Below the pieces are notes generated by a model, which saw only the letters and a list, made by a program, of their open reading frames with translations, ran no database searches and was not told the origin of the DNA. 41,474 nt of DNA, from the NCBI GenBank assembly GCA_021732785.1, contig JAKFUG010000040.1:1-41474 (forward strand), written 5' to 3'. Made by a program: the position numbers and the translations under genes. Below, in pieces: positions 8,374-17,194 of this stretch; the stretch's first letter is position 1; each line of letters begins with the position of its first letter. This stretch comes from Planctomycetaceae bacterium. Lineage in GTDB: Bacteria; Planctomycetota; Planctomycetia; Planctomycetales; Planctomycetaceae.

Positions 8374-9372
8374 ATGACCGACCCCGCAGCATTACAGGAA
8401 GAAGCCCGTCAGTTTCAACGCGATTTCGGCTCGGCACGCGAAATGATCGGCCGCGTGATTGTGGGCCAGCAACGGACCGTGGAAGCCGCGCTCGTCGCCA
8501 TTTTTGCGGGCGGGAATGTGCTCCTCGAAGGGGTGCCCGGCCTCGGCAAGACGGAACTGGTGAAGGCGTTGTCGCGCGTGCTCGATCTCGAGTTCCGCCG
8601 CATTCAGTTCACGCCCGATCTGATGCCCGCGGACATCATCGGTACGAACATCATGAATACCGACGACCAGGGCCGGTACCGCTTCGAGTTCCGCAAGGGG
8701 CCGATCTTCACGCAACTGCTGCTCGCGGATGAAATCAACCGCGCGTCGCCGAAGACGCAATCGGCGCTGCTCGAAACGATGCAGGAGCAGTCGGTCACCA
8801 CCGGCGGGACGATCCACTACCTCACGCCGCCGTTTTTCGTGCTGGCGACGCAGAACCCGATCGAACAGGAAGGGACGTACCCGTTGCCGGAAGCGCAGCT
8901 CGACCGGTTTTTGTTCAAGGTGACGGTGCCGTTCCTCAATCGTGATGAACTCAACGAAGTGGTGAGCCGGACGATTCTCAAAACGGCGGTCGACTTGCCG
9001 AAGCTGCTCGATGGCCCGCGGATCATGGAGTGCCGCAAGACCCTGGATAAAGTCGTGGTGACGGATGCGCTGCGGGATTACGCCTGCCGGTTGGTGCTCG
9101 CGACGCATCCCGATTCCGAGTTTGCGACGCCGCGAGTGAAACAGTTCGTCCGCTGGGGAGCCAGCCCGCGCGCGGCGCAGGGATTGATCCGCGCAGCCCG
9201 CGTGCGTGCTCTGGCGGAGGGCCGCGCCCATGTGGCCTTCGAAGACATCCGCCATTTTGCGGGTGAAGTCCTGCAACACCGCGTGCTGTTGAACTATGAC
9301 GGCCAAGCGGAAAATATCGTGGTAACGGAGTTGGTCACCGAATGCGTCCGCGGCTTGGCGGAAGCGATGTGA
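8374..9372 (+). CDS. MoxR-family AAA+ ATPase
   Basis: AAA+ ATPase of the MoxR class, thought to act as a chaperone that works with VWA and DUF58 partner proteins. 332 residues, the normal length. Walker A is GVPGLGKTEL, Walker B LLADEINRASPKTQSALLE, and sensor-1 FFVLATQNPIEQEGTYPLPEAQLDRF is fully conserved. The C-terminal lid contains the family motif SPRAAQGLIRAAR. The ATG lies 4 nt after the RAYT stop, with AAGGAT upstream. It is followed by DUF58 and two VWA-type genes in the same direction, the standard order for this system. The call is firm. The client in this organism is unknown. Confidence 0.95.
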   Translation: MTDPAALQEEARQFQRDFGSAREMIGRVIVGQQRTVEAALVAIFAGGNVLLEGVPGLGKTELVKALSRVLDLEFRRIQFTPDLMPADIIGTNIMNTDDQGRYRFEFRKGPIFTQLLLADEINRASPKTQSALLETMQEQSVTTGGTIHYLTPPFFVLATQNPIEQEGTYPLPEAQLDRFLFKVTVPFLNRDELNEVVSRTILKTAVDLPKLLDGPRIMECRKTLDKVVVTDALRDYACRLVLATHPDSEFATPRVKQFVRWGASPRAAQGLIRAARVRALAEGRAHVAFEDIRHFAGEVLQHRVLLNYDGQAENIVVTELVTECVRGLAEAM

Positions 9373-9373
9373 A

Positions 9374-9467
9374 AGCAGGTGGCAGGTGGTGGGTGGTCGG
9401 TGACAGGCAGACCCGACCGCCGCTGAGGTTTTCTGCCTACCAACCATCACCTACCACCGACCACCTT
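9374..9467. repeat. Foldback hairpin with degenerate GGTGGTC-type arms
   Basis: The left arm (9374-9410) is made of variants of GGTGGTGG/GGTCGGTG and ends CAGGCAG. The right arm (9433-9467) is the approximate complement, starting CTGCCTACC and ending CGACCACC. The arms pair imperfectly over about 34 bp around a loop of about 22 nt. It fills nearly all of the gap between moxR and the DUF58 gene. Confidence 0.85.
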
Positions 9468-9474
9468 TTCCCCC

Positions 9475-10368
9475 ATGCCTACCGCCCAATTCACGCCGCT
9501 GTTTGAGAATGCCACGCTGTCGCGGCTGGAGCGGTTGCGGCTGGCGCCGGTCCATCGGCTCACCAACCGCAGCCGGGGGGAACATCTCGCGGGGAAGGGG
9601 GGCACCAGCACCGAATTCCACGACTACCGCGACTACTCCGCGGGCGATGACGTCCGCTACGTCGACTGGAACATCTTTGCTCGCATCCAGCGGCCGTACC
9701 TCAAGCTGTACCGTCACGAGGAGGAGATGCACGTCGTCATCATCCTCGATGCCTCGGCGTCGATGCGCTACGGAGACAAGTTCCAGCGCGCCCGACAACT
9801 CGCAGCGTCCTTTGCGATTATGGCCTTGCTCAACCTCGAAAAAATGAGCCTCTACGTCTGCCAGCACGCGGGCAAAGCGCCCCTGCTGTTGCCGCCGTGC
9901 TCGGGACGGATGAGTCTCCGGCGAGTGCTCGATTTCCTCGAAGAACTCCCCGTCGGCGGCGATTACCCGATCGATCTCGCCGTGGAAGACGTCCTCAAAC
10001 AACATCGCGGCCGCGGCGTGGCAATCGTGTTGTCGGACTTCTTCACGTTCGGCAATCTCGAACGGCCGCTCAATCGGCTCTTCAGCGCGGGCCTGGAAGT
10101 TCATGCCGTGCAATTGCTCAGCCCGGAAGAACTCCGACCCGATCTCACCGGCGATGTGCGGTTCGTGGACTGCGAAACGCAACAGACGCTCGACGTCTCC
10201 AGTGCGGGCGATCTGCTCGGCATCTATCACGAACATTTATCGAGATTGCAAGACGGCCTCGCAACGCTCTGCCGTCAACGCAACGGCCGCTGTCTGACCG
10301 TCGACGTTTCGGAGCCCATCGAAACGGTGCTGTTCGACACGCTGCGCCGAAAGGGGTGGGTGCGATGA
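9475..10368 (+). CDS. DUF58 domain protein
   Basis: A 297-residue DUF58 protein, the usual partner of MoxR. The family core is clear: GTSTEFHDYRDYSAGDDVRY followed by VDWNIFAR, then a VWA-like strand VIILDASASMRYGDKF with the metal motif D-A-S-A-S. The N-terminal RLAPVHRLTNRSRGEH is typical too. No membrane helix is seen, so it is probably cytosolic or membrane-associated through its partners. It starts at ATG 9475 just after a foldback repeat, and no strong Shine-Dalgarno is visible. The gap to the next gene (10369-10501) is taken up by another foldback repeat. Confidence 0.93.
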   Translation: MPTAQFTPLFENATLSRLERLRLAPVHRLTNRSRGEHLAGKGGTSTEFHDYRDYSAGDDVRYVDWNIFARIQRPYLKLYRHEEEMHVVIILDASASMRYGDKFQRARQLAASFAIMALLNLEKMSLYVCQHAGKAPLLLPPCSGRMSLRRVLDFLEELPVGGDYPIDLAVEDVLKQHRGRGVAIVLSDFFTFGNLERPLNRLFSAGLEVHAVQLLSPEELRPDLTGDVRFVDCETQQTLDVSSAGDLLGIYHEHLSRLQDGLATLCRQRNGRCLTVDVSEPIETVLFDTLRRKGWVR

Positions 10369-10377
10369 GACGCGCGA

Positions 10378-10487
10378 AAAGCAGAAGGCAGAAAGCGGAA
10401 AGCCAGTCGGACGGACCGATTCTTTCTCGGCACGCACTTCATGAGTCTTGCCTGGCTTTCCGCCTTCCGCTTTCCGCTTTCCGCCAA
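10378..10487. repeat. Foldback hairpin with degenerate GGAAAGC-type arms
   Basis: Left arm (10378-10406) is AGCAGAAGGCAGAAAGCGG followed by AAAGCCAG. The right arm (10448-10487) starts TTGCCTGGCTTTCCGCC and continues as CTTTCCG repeats. The arms pair imperfectly, best at GGAAAGCCAG/CTGGCTTTCC. The 18-residue extension of the next frame upstream of ATG 10502 is only this repeat translated. Confidence 0.85.
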
Positions 10488-10501
10488 TGGGGAGGCCGCT
10501 C

Positions 10502-12403
10502 ATGAACCTGCCCGGCTTTTCGGCGTTGTCCGCGGCGTGGTTGTTCGCGCTGCTGGGGCCGCTCATTCTGTTCTACTTCCTGAAGCTGCGACGGCCGCGG
10601 GTGGAGATCCCGTCGCTGGCGCTGTGGCAGCAGGTCATCAGCGATCAACGCGTGAACTCGCCGTTCCAACGGTTCAAGCGGAACATGCTGTTGCTGTTGC
10701 AGATCCTGCTTCTGTGTGCGCTCACGTTGGGAGCCATGCAACCCTACTGGCCGGCGACCGGCGGACGGGCGCAGTTCATTCCCGTGCTGATCGATACCTC
10801 GGCGAGCATGGCCGCGCTGGATCGAGCCGGGGGCGAAACTCGACTCGATGCCGCCAAGCGCGAAGCCCGCAAGATCATCGATAATCTGCTGCCGGATCAA
10901 CGGGCATGTCTGATCGCCGTCGATTCCACGGCCCGGCGTTTGACCGATTTCACCGACAACGCGCGGGTGCTGGGAGCGGCACTCGATCAATTGCAGATTC
11001 GGCCCGTCAGCAGCCGACTCGAAGATGGATTACGGATGGCCCAGGCACTCGCGCGGACCGAACCGGTGAAGAGCGTGGTCCTCATCTCCGATGGCAACCT
11101 GCCGCCGACCGTCGACTTTGAATTGCCCTTCCGCTTGAACTACCAACGGTTGCCCGCGGCCGGTCTGAACGTCGGCATCACCGACTTCAACGCCCGCCGG
11201 ACCAAAGACGGGTGGGATGTGTTCGTGCGACTCGATGGTTCCGGAGCAGAAAGCGGGGAGACGAGCGAGAAACCTGCATCGCGATTGGTGGAAGTGTCGC
11301 TGATCTACGATGGACAAGTGCTGCAGCGCGAATCGGTCGGCGTCGCGCCGGGGGAAACCGCCCGGCTCACGTTTCCCGTCAACACCACCGACGCCGCCGA
11401 GTTGGAACTGAAGATCGTCCCGGACGGCTTCGATTCCCTCGCCGCCGATAATGTGGCCTATATCGATCTGCCCGAACCGCGATCGTTGATGGTGTTCTGT
11501 CCGCCGGAACTCGGGAGTTATCGGCAAGCGTTGTCCGCGCTGGCCGATGTGGATCTCTATCCGCAAGAGGGAAAATCGACACCGGAGTTTGTCGATCTGC
11601 GATTCTCCGATCAACCGCTCAACGCCGGTCCCGCCGCGCGTGTCTCGATACTCACCGGCATCGTCCCGGAGGAACTCAGTGCGCTCGTGAAGCTGGAAAC
11701 GAAGCTCGCCGAAGTGATCGACTGGAACCGTACCGCTCCCATTTTGCAGCACGTGCAGTTGCTCGATGTGCAGATCGCCGACGATCCGGTCTCCGCGGCC
11801 GGCGTGGGTGAACGGGACTACGAACTTGCGGGGTGGGAAGTGCTCGCCCAGGGGGGACGCGGGCCGCTGATTCTCGAAAAGACGTCGCACACCGGGGTGA
11901 CGATTGCGTTCCTGTTTCACACCGACCGCTCGTCGCTGCCGTACCGCGTCGGCTTTCCGATTCTCGTCGCCAATGCCGCGGAAGTGGCCCGCAACCGTGC
12001 GGCCCTTTCGGAAGCGCGCTCGTGGCCGACGGGCATCCTGCCGCCGCAACATCTTTCGCCCGAAACCGAGTACGTCCTCACCGCTCCCGATGGTCACACC
12101 GAAGCGACGAAGAGCAATGCCGAAGGGATCGCCGCCGGGCTAACGGCCGATCAAGCGGGGCGGTACCTCCTCAAGCAGGGAGACAAAACCGTTGCCACCT
12201 GGGGCGTGAGTCTGCTCGCGCCGAACGAGACCGGCCTCAAAACCGTTGAGAAACTCCTGTTCCCGGAGACGTCCGTCAGCACCGCGACGCAGATGGTGCA
12301 AACCGATCGCCCGCTCTGGGGCTGGTTCGCTATCGCCGGGCTGGCGCTGTTGTTGGGGGAATGGTGGTACTTTCAAAAGCGGCCCAGCGGCGTGCCCGTG
12401 TGA
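10502..12403 (+). CDS. BatA-like VWA membrane protein
   Basis: A 633-residue protein of the BatA/aerotolerance type, third member of the MoxR-DUF58-VWA set. It opens with a membrane helix followed by FYFLKLRRPRVEIPSLALW, the classical BatA N-terminus. A second helix (MLLLLQILLLCALTLGAM) and a VWA domain with MIDAS DTSAS (VLIDTSASMAA) and the strand VVLISDGNLPP follow. After a long extracytoplasmic part the protein ends in a third helix (WFAIAGLALLLGEWWYF). The start is ATG 10502, preceded by GGGGAGG at 10489-10495. The frame is open to 10448, but that part is repeat DNA. It presumably places the VWA domain at the membrane for MoxR-dependent assembly. Confidence 0.88.
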   Translation: MNLPGFSALSAAWLFALLGPLILFYFLKLRRPRVEIPSLALWQQVISDQRVNSPFQRFKRNMLLLLQILLLCALTLGAMQPYWPATGGRAQFIPVLIDTSASMAALDRAGGETRLDAAKREARKIIDNLLPDQRACLIAVDSTARRLTDFTDNARVLGAALDQLQIRPVSSRLEDGLRMAQALARTEPVKSVVLISDGNLPPTVDFELPFRLNYQRLPAAGLNVGITDFNARRTKDGWDVFVRLDGSGAESGETSEKPASRLVEVSLIYDGQVLQRESVGVAPGETARLTFPVNTTDAAELELKIVPDGFDSLAADNVAYIDLPEPRSLMVFCPPELGSYRQALSALADVDLYPQEGKSTPEFVDLRFSDQPLNAGPAARVSILTGIVPEELSALVKLETKLAEVIDWNRTAPILQHVQLLDVQIADDPVSAAGVGERDYELAGWEVLAQGGRGPLILEKTSHTGVTIAFLFHTDRSSLPYRVGFPILVANAAEVARNRAALSEARSWPTGILPPQHLSPETEYVLTAPDGHTEATKSNAEGIAAGLTADQAGRYLLKQGDKTVATWGVSLLAPNETGLKTVEKLLFPETSVSTATQMVQTDRPLWGWFAIAGLALLLGEWWYFQKRPSGVPV

Positions 12404-12439
12404 GAGATATGATCGCGTTGGAAGGGATCAGCGGGAAGA

Positions 12440-12591
12440 TAGTGCAAAATGATGAGTGGACAGTGCAAAGTGCAAAGTGGAAGAGGGAGGACGGGCGCTG
12501 GTGATCGCGCGAAGCGGCAAGCGTGGATTGATCGTCTTCTTCCTCATTTTTCACTTTGCATTTTTCACTTTGCACTTTGCACTCTCCTGAC
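12440..12591. repeat. Foldback hairpin with degenerate GCAAAGT arms, overlaps next gene start
   Basis: Left arm 12440-12488 contains AGTGCAAAGTGCAAAGTGG and ends GAAGAGGGA. The right arm 12536-12591 begins TCTTCCTCA and contains CACTTTGCACTTTGCACT. They are approximately complementary, with a loop of about 48 nt. The only upstream start codons of the next gene lie in the left arm, and the right arm encodes the hydrophobic core of its N-terminus. Confidence 0.85.
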
Positions 12592-14767
12592 TCCCGTTTC
12601 GATCGCTGCGGCGCCGCCCGCGACGACGTTGCCTCTTACCGCGGAATTATCCTCGCAGTCGCCGAAGTTGATTGTCGGCCGGGCCATGCCCACGGTGTGG
12701 GACCTCCGCAAGTTTCAGCCGGGTCTGATGGAAGGCCATTTCGAATTCCGTGTCGGGCTGAAAGACGTCGAATTCTATCGCTACACCACCGACGACATCG
12801 TGCTCTCTCAAGACGACACCATTCAACGCTGGCTCTTCCCGCCCGTCATGGTCGATGCGGAATTGGAAGAAATCGAAATCGGCATCGTCTGGGTCGGGAA
12901 GTCCGGCCGGATCGCCTTGCCCATGCAACGGCTCATCGCCCCGACGACCGCCTCCCGCTCGGTGATGATTGCGTCGTGTGAAAATCGCGTGAGTTCCCTG
13001 CGCTCCCGCTCGTGGGAAAGCCGGTTGGCGAATCTCAAGCTCGAATCGTTGGCTCCCAGCGTCCATCGCTCCATGATTCCCCCCATCCAATCGATCGTCG
13101 TCTCGTGGGATTCCACCAGCGTGCCCAGCGACCCCTTCACTTTGGCCGCGTGCGATCTCGTGGCGATCTCGAGCGAAGTCTTTGCCCAGCTACGCCGCCC
13201 GCAACTCGATGCGCTCGCCGTCTGGGTCTTCGCCGGGGGACGGCTCTATCTCGAACCGGGCGGCCTGCTGGAAACGGCGCACATCGACTTTCTCAACCGC
13301 ATCGCACCATCGGCATCGGGACCGGCATGGAGACTCGATCGCACCGGCAAGATTGAATGGCCGGTCGTCTTCGATCCCCATTTGCGCTCGACCGCGGCGG
13401 GCTTCGGCCGCGTCCTGATCGACGATCCGCTCGATCTCGATCACAGCCCGGAATTGGAACATCGCCTCGCCCTCTGGGAGATTCCCGCGCAGATTCCAAC
13501 GCGATTCGTTCCGTGGTTCGTCACGCTGGGCACCAAACAGGGGGCCAACGGCCAGCTCTGGCCCGGTTCGCGGATCGATTACGACAACATGAACAATGTT
13601 CCGAACCGCATGTATTATCAGCAGTCGCCACAGTCGAAGCTCGCCCTCACGGAACGCGCCCTGCCATCGATTGTCGCGGAACTGATGCCCACCAGCGTCC
13701 GCGTGATTCCGCTCCGCACCATCATTGTGATTCTGTCGGCCCTGGTCTTGCTGATTGGCCCGCTCGATTGGTGGATTCTCGGGCGCTTGCGGCTGCGGCG
13801 TTTCACCTGGGTCACCTGGCCCGCGGCGACCGTGCTGATGACCGCTTTGCTGATTGCCTTGTCGAACTCGTATCTGCAATCGACAGACCGTCCGCGTTCG
13901 CTGGTGCTCCACGATCTGGCCAACGACGGCCACATCGTCCGCAGCAATCATTTTCGGTTGGAATTCCCCCGGCAATCGCGCGACACGGTCGCCGATTTGC
14001 GGCAATCGGTCTGGATGCCATTGCGAGCCACGATGGAATCCCATCCGCAACTGGCCGGTTTGACGCCGCAAAATACTCAGCGCGATGATCGAACCTTGCC
14101 GTCGTTCACGGGCCGTGTGCCGCAGCGCTTTGAAGCTCGGCAAGCGGTCCGGCAATGGACGCCGCATCTCAGTCGGCAGTTTTCCTTCGGCACTCTCGAT
14201 GCCCCGCCGCCCATCGACTGGGACAAAGTCCCGCTGGCGAAGTATGCGAAAACGCCGCTGGAAGAACATCGCGTGCCGGACGACATCGTGGCCGCGATTC
14301 GTCAGCAACTCGGGGACCATGCCATCGTGGCGGTCTTTCATGAATCGGGCAAATGGTCGTGCGACGCCGCGCCACTGTGGATGGCACCGCGAGTCCGCAC
14401 GGTGATGACGCACGACTATTACGGCAGTGGTCAGCAGTTTCGAACGGGCGCCTACCCCACGCAGAGCTGGCAAACCGCACCGACGATGCTGAGCGATCTC
14501 ATCTGGCGGCTGACCGTGCCGCGCGGCAGTGCGCACAATAGTTCCACGTGGGGCGAAGCGTTGCTCGATGGCCGCCTGCGCGACATCCCGCTGCTCCGCC
14601 CGGATCAGCGCGACCAGCGCGTGCTCGCCGTCGTGATTCCCGGCGAAACGGAAACCGTCATCTACCGTCGCTGGATCACGGGCCCGCCGCCCCTGCCGAC
14701 TCCGAACACTCCACCGACACCGGTTCTCCCCAATCGCGTTCCTTCCCGATCCATCCGCATCCGGTAG
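12449..14767 (+). CDS. Large membrane protein of the MoxR/VWA operon, function unknown
   Basis: A 772-residue protein that I do not recognise beyond its context as the last member of the MoxR-DUF58-VWA operon. The N-terminal half is probably extracytoplasmic, followed by two membrane helices (TIIVILSALVLLIGPLDWWIL and WPAATVLMTALLIALSN) and a C-terminal part that is again probably outside. The topology needs a signal sequence, and the only one is HFSLCIFHFALCTLLTPVS ending in IAAAPP, encoded by the right arm of a foldback repeat. Starts ATG 12449 or ATG 12452 lie in the left arm. A later ATG (12687, MPTVWDLRKF) would give no export signal. The repeat has therefore probably replaced or reshaped the original N-terminus. 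A GATase-like or degenerate VWA fold in the first half (AVWVFAGGRLYLEPGGLLE) is possible but not shown. Confidence 0.75.
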   Translation: MMSGQCKVQSGRGRTGAGDRAKRQAWIDRLLPHFSLCIFHFALCTLLTPVSIAAAPPATTLPLTAELSSQSPKLIVGRAMPTVWDLRKFQPGLMEGHFEFRVGLKDVEFYRYTTDDIVLSQDDTIQRWLFPPVMVDAELEEIEIGIVWVGKSGRIALPMQRLIAPTTASRSVMIASCENRVSSLRSRSWESRLANLKLESLAPSVHRSMIPPIQSIVVSWDSTSVPSDPFTLAACDLVAISSEVFAQLRRPQLDALAVWVFAGGRLYLEPGGLLETAHIDFLNRIAPSASGPAWRLDRTGKIEWPVVFDPHLRSTAAGFGRVLIDDPLDLDHSPELEHRLALWEIPAQIPTRFVPWFVTLGTKQGANGQLWPGSRIDYDNMNNVPNRMYYQQSPQSKLALTERALPSIVAELMPTSVRVIPLRTIIVILSALVLLIGPLDWWILGRLRLRRFTWVTWPAATVLMTALLIALSNSYLQSTDRPRSLVLHDLANDGHIVRSNHFRLEFPRQSRDTVADLRQSVWMPLRATMESHPQLAGLTPQNTQRDDRTLPSFTGRVPQRFEARQAVRQWTPHLSRQFSFGTLDAPPPIDWDKVPLAKYAKTPLEEHRVPDDIVAAIRQQLGDHAIVAVFHESGKWSCDAAPLWMAPRVRTVMTHDYYGSGQQFRTGAYPTQSWQTAPTMLSDLIWRLTVPRGSAHNSSTWGEALLDGRLRDIPLLRPDQRDQRVLAVVIPGETETVIYRRWITGPPPLPTPNTPPTPVLPNRVPSRSIRIR

Positions 14768-14804
14768 GTCTCACTTCACCGCGTTTCTGAACGAGGACTT
14801 TCGC

Positions 14805-15896
14805 ATGGCGTCGGATTTCACTCCGATCCTCCCGGACGGACAGTTTCTGATCTTCCACGACAGCGGCCGCAATCTGCATGTGCGACTTGAAGGCCCGACG
14901 GTTTGGCTGACGCAACGACTGATCGCGGAACTTTTCCAAGTCTCCGTTAAAACCGCAAACGAGCATCTCGTCAATATTTATGACGAAGGCGAACTTGATC
15001 CGGCGGCAACCATCCGGAAATTCCGGATAGTTCAAACCGAGGGCAAACGGCAGGTTTCCCGGCTCGTCGACCATTACAACCTCGATGCCATTCTCGCCGT
15101 TGGCTACCGCGTCCGCTCTGCCGTCGGCACCGCGTTTCGACAATGGGCCACGGCGCGGCTATCGGAACTGCTCGTAAAAGGCTTCACGCTTGACGACGAA
15201 CGGATCAAGGCGGGCAAAACACTCGGCGATGAATACTTCGACGAACTCCTCGCCCGCATTCGCGATATCCGTTCCAGCGAGCGGATGTTCTATCAAAAGA
15301 TCACCGACATCTATGCGACCAGCATCGATTACGACAACCATTCGCCGATCACGAAAGTGTTCTACGCCACGGTGCAGAACAAGCTGCATTGGGCCATTCA
15401 CGGTCATACCGCAGCCGAGATTGTCCGACTGAGAGCCGATGCAACTCAACCACACATGGGGCTGACCACCTGGAAGAACGCCCCCGCGGGACCGATCCGC
15501 AAGACCGACGTCACCGTTGCCAAGAACTATCTGACGCAATCGGAACTCGACGAACTGAATCGCGTCGTGTCGATGTATCTCGACTTCGCCGAAGATCAGG
15601 CCCGTCGCCGCAAGACGATGCACATGGCCGATTGGGCCAAGCGTCTCGATGCGTTCCTGCAGTTCAACGAACGCAACATCTTGACGCATGCCGGAAAGGT
15701 ATCGCATCTCTTGGCGGAGCAACACGCTCATGCCGAGTTTGAACGGTTTGATGCTGAACGCCTTCGCCTAGCCGACCAAAAACCGACGAGCGATTTCGAT
15801 CAAATCGTCGATGAGATGAAACGACTTGCCGAATCTTCTTCGATCACACCGCCGAGAAAGAAGGCAGCCCGCAAGAAGAAGCCCGGAGGCGAGTGA
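14805..15896 (+). CDS. RhuM-family protein
   Basis: A 363-residue member of the virulence RhuM family (Pfam Virulence_RhuM type), named from a Salmonella pathogenicity-island gene. Its biochemical activity is not established. Diagnostic stretches are VWLTQRLIAELFQVSVKTAN, a DNA-binding-like helix pair resembling KilA-N/Bro-N proteins, then DHYNLDAILAVGYRVRSAVG followed by TAFRQWA, and in the second half VFYATVQNKLHWAIHGHTAA. The C-terminus is lysine/arginine-rich (PPRKKAARKKKPGGE). The start is ATG 14805 with GAGG about 8 nt upstream. It follows the VWA operon by 37 nt in the same direction, but such genes are usually accessory cargo and are often found with defence or mobile DNA, so a shared function is not implied. 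Confidence 0.88.
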   Translation: MASDFTPILPDGQFLIFHDSGRNLHVRLEGPTVWLTQRLIAELFQVSVKTANEHLVNIYDEGELDPAATIRKFRIVQTEGKRQVSRLVDHYNLDAILAVGYRVRSAVGTAFRQWATARLSELLVKGFTLDDERIKAGKTLGDEYFDELLARIRDIRSSERMFYQKITDIYATSIDYDNHSPITKVFYATVQNKLHWAIHGHTAAEIVRLRADATQPHMGLTTWKNAPAGPIRKTDVTVAKNYLTQSELDELNRVVSMYLDFAEDQARRRKTMHMADWAKRLDAFLQFNERNILTHAGKVSHLLAEQHAHAEFERFDAERLRLADQKPTSDFDQIVDEMKRLAESSSITPPRKKAARKKKPGGE

Positions 15897-15945
15897 TCGT
15901 GAAAGCTCGGGAATTGTCGGTAGCCGTCACCTCGGACCGACGCTG

Positions 15946-17049
15946 CTACCAGCGTTCGTTCGGGCCGCTGGGAACCGGGATGTAGAGGTCGGGGAGGATG
16001 CCGGTGCGGTCGCCGCGGGCGGGGCCGTGGGCTTCAATTTGCGCAAGGGCATCTTCAAATGCAGCAGGCGTGGGGGCCTGATTGAGCAGGTTGCGGAGCG
16101 GGGCGGGAACGAGCATCGCTTTGGCGTACCAGTGGGCCATCTTGCGGAACATCGGAATGGCTGGCTGTTCGCCGTGGCGTTCCACCAAGTAGCCGAACTG
16201 GCGTCGCAGCAGGATCATACGGTCGTTGAACGTCCCCGCGGGGGTGAACGATCCGGTTTCTTCCCACTCCTGGAATTGCCGGAAAATCCACGGATTGGCC
16301 AAGGCCCCGCGGCCCATCGAAATGCCGTGGCAACCGGTCTCGTGCAGCATACCGATGCCATCGGCAACCGTGCGGATATCACCGTTGCCGATGACCGGAA
16401 TGCGGGACACCGCTTCGACCACCTGGCGGATACCGTCGCGGTTGACGACCCCCGAAAAGCCCTGTTCGCGCGTGCGGCCGTGAATCGCGACCGCGGCGAC
16501 GCCGAGCTGTTCAAACTCCCGCGCGAACTGTGGAGCCGTAAGTTGCGTGTCATCCCAGCCAAGCCGCATCTTCACGGTCACCGGCACGCGAACGGATTCG
16601 ACTACGGTCCGGACCAGTGTCATCGTCTGGTTCGGCTGACACATCATGCTCGCCCCGGCTCCAATCGCCGTGATGCGGGCCACCGGGCACCCCATGTTGA
16701 TGTCGATCGAATCGACTCCCCGGCCTTCCAGAAACTGTGCGGCGTCGCGCATCACTGCCGGTTCACTGCCGAAGATCTGCACGGCAAAGGGCCGATCTTC
16801 GGGACACGATTCGATGAGATGATGCGTCTTCTCGCCGCCGGCCATCAATCCCCGCGCATTGACCAGATCCGTGGTCCCCAGCCCCACACCGCCGAGGCTG
16901 CGGACGATGCGGCGAAAGGGCAAATTCGTATAACCGGCCAGCGGCGATAGCAGATACCGTGTGGGGAGGGCGAGCGGGCCGTAATGCAACGGACGCGATT
17001 GCAAACGGCGACGCAGGGATTCAATCGTGTCGGTGGGGAGGGAGTGCAA
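15946..17049 (-). CDS. tRNA-dihydrouridine synthase (DusB-like)
   Basis: Flavin-dependent enzyme that reduces uridine to dihydrouridine in the tRNA D-loop. 367 residues in the TIM-barrel Dus family. Visible signatures are LSPLAGYTNLPFRRI, DINMGCPVARI with the proton-donor cysteine C121, VTVKMRLGWDD, AAVAIHGRTREQGFSG (usually R-R-Y at the end) and VIGNGDI for FMN phosphate binding. The third residue of the motif usually written CPVKK/CPAPK differs (CPVAR). The start is uncertain: TTG 17049 is the only convenient codon, and it lies inside a GCAAAGT-type repeat arm (TTGCACTCCC on the coding strand). An alternative TTG start within the first 21 codons is equally possible. It is divergent from the glycosyltransferase gene. 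Confidence 0.92.
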   Translation of the reverse strand: MHSLPTDTIESLRRRLQSRPLHYGPLALPTRYLLSPLAGYTNLPFRRIVRSLGGVGLGTTDLVNARGLMAGGEKTHHLIESCPEDRPFAVQIFGSEPAVMRDAAQFLEGRGVDSIDINMGCPVARITAIGAGASMMCQPNQTMTLVRTVVESVRVPVTVKMRLGWDDTQLTAPQFAREFEQLGVAAVAIHGRTREQGFSGVVNRDGIRQVVEAVSRIPVIGNGDIRTVADGIGMLHETGCHGISMGRGALANPWIFRQFQEWEETGSFTPAGTFNDRMILLRRQFGYLVERHGEQPAIPMFRKMAHWYAKAMLVPAPLRNLLNQAPTPAAFEDALAQIEAHGPARGDRTGILPDLYIPVPSGPNERW

Positions 17050-17087
17050 AGTGGAGAATGCAAAATGAAAAGTGCAAAGTGGGGAAA
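17041..17087. repeat. Single GCAAAGT-type repeat arm
   Basis: GTGCAAAGTGGAGAATGC followed by AAAATGAAAAGTGCAAAGTGG, the same words as the left arm at 12440-12488. No complementary arm is seen nearby. It lies in the divergent promoter region of the Dus and GT39 genes and supplies the TTG assigned as the Dus start. Confidence 0.7.
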
Positions 17088-17194
17088 GACGCCCTGCCTA
17101 GTTTACGGTTTGCCGGATGCAGCGAAAAGTCGCAGCCGGGAGGCGGCGTGTCCATCGGGATGCACCCAACGGGGCGATCGGTTATTTTGGGACG

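Noticed and set aside
12440-12591. Possible CRISPR-like array (repeated GCAAAGT words)
   Set aside because: The words are 7-9 nt, degenerate and adjacent without spacers, and no cas gene is near. The two arms are inverted, which CRISPR arrays are not.
3043-14536. Long open frames on the minus strand opposite the importer and the VWA operon (for example 3043-4449, 5171-6877, 8392-9450, 13190-14536)
   Set aside because: They lie fully opposite genes with clear domains, have arginine/histidine-rich sequence without motifs and follow from the high GC content of the coding strand.
15826-16950. Plus-strand open frame of 374 residues opposite the Dus gene
   Set aside because: Shadow of the dihydrouridine synthase gene, with no recognisable motif.
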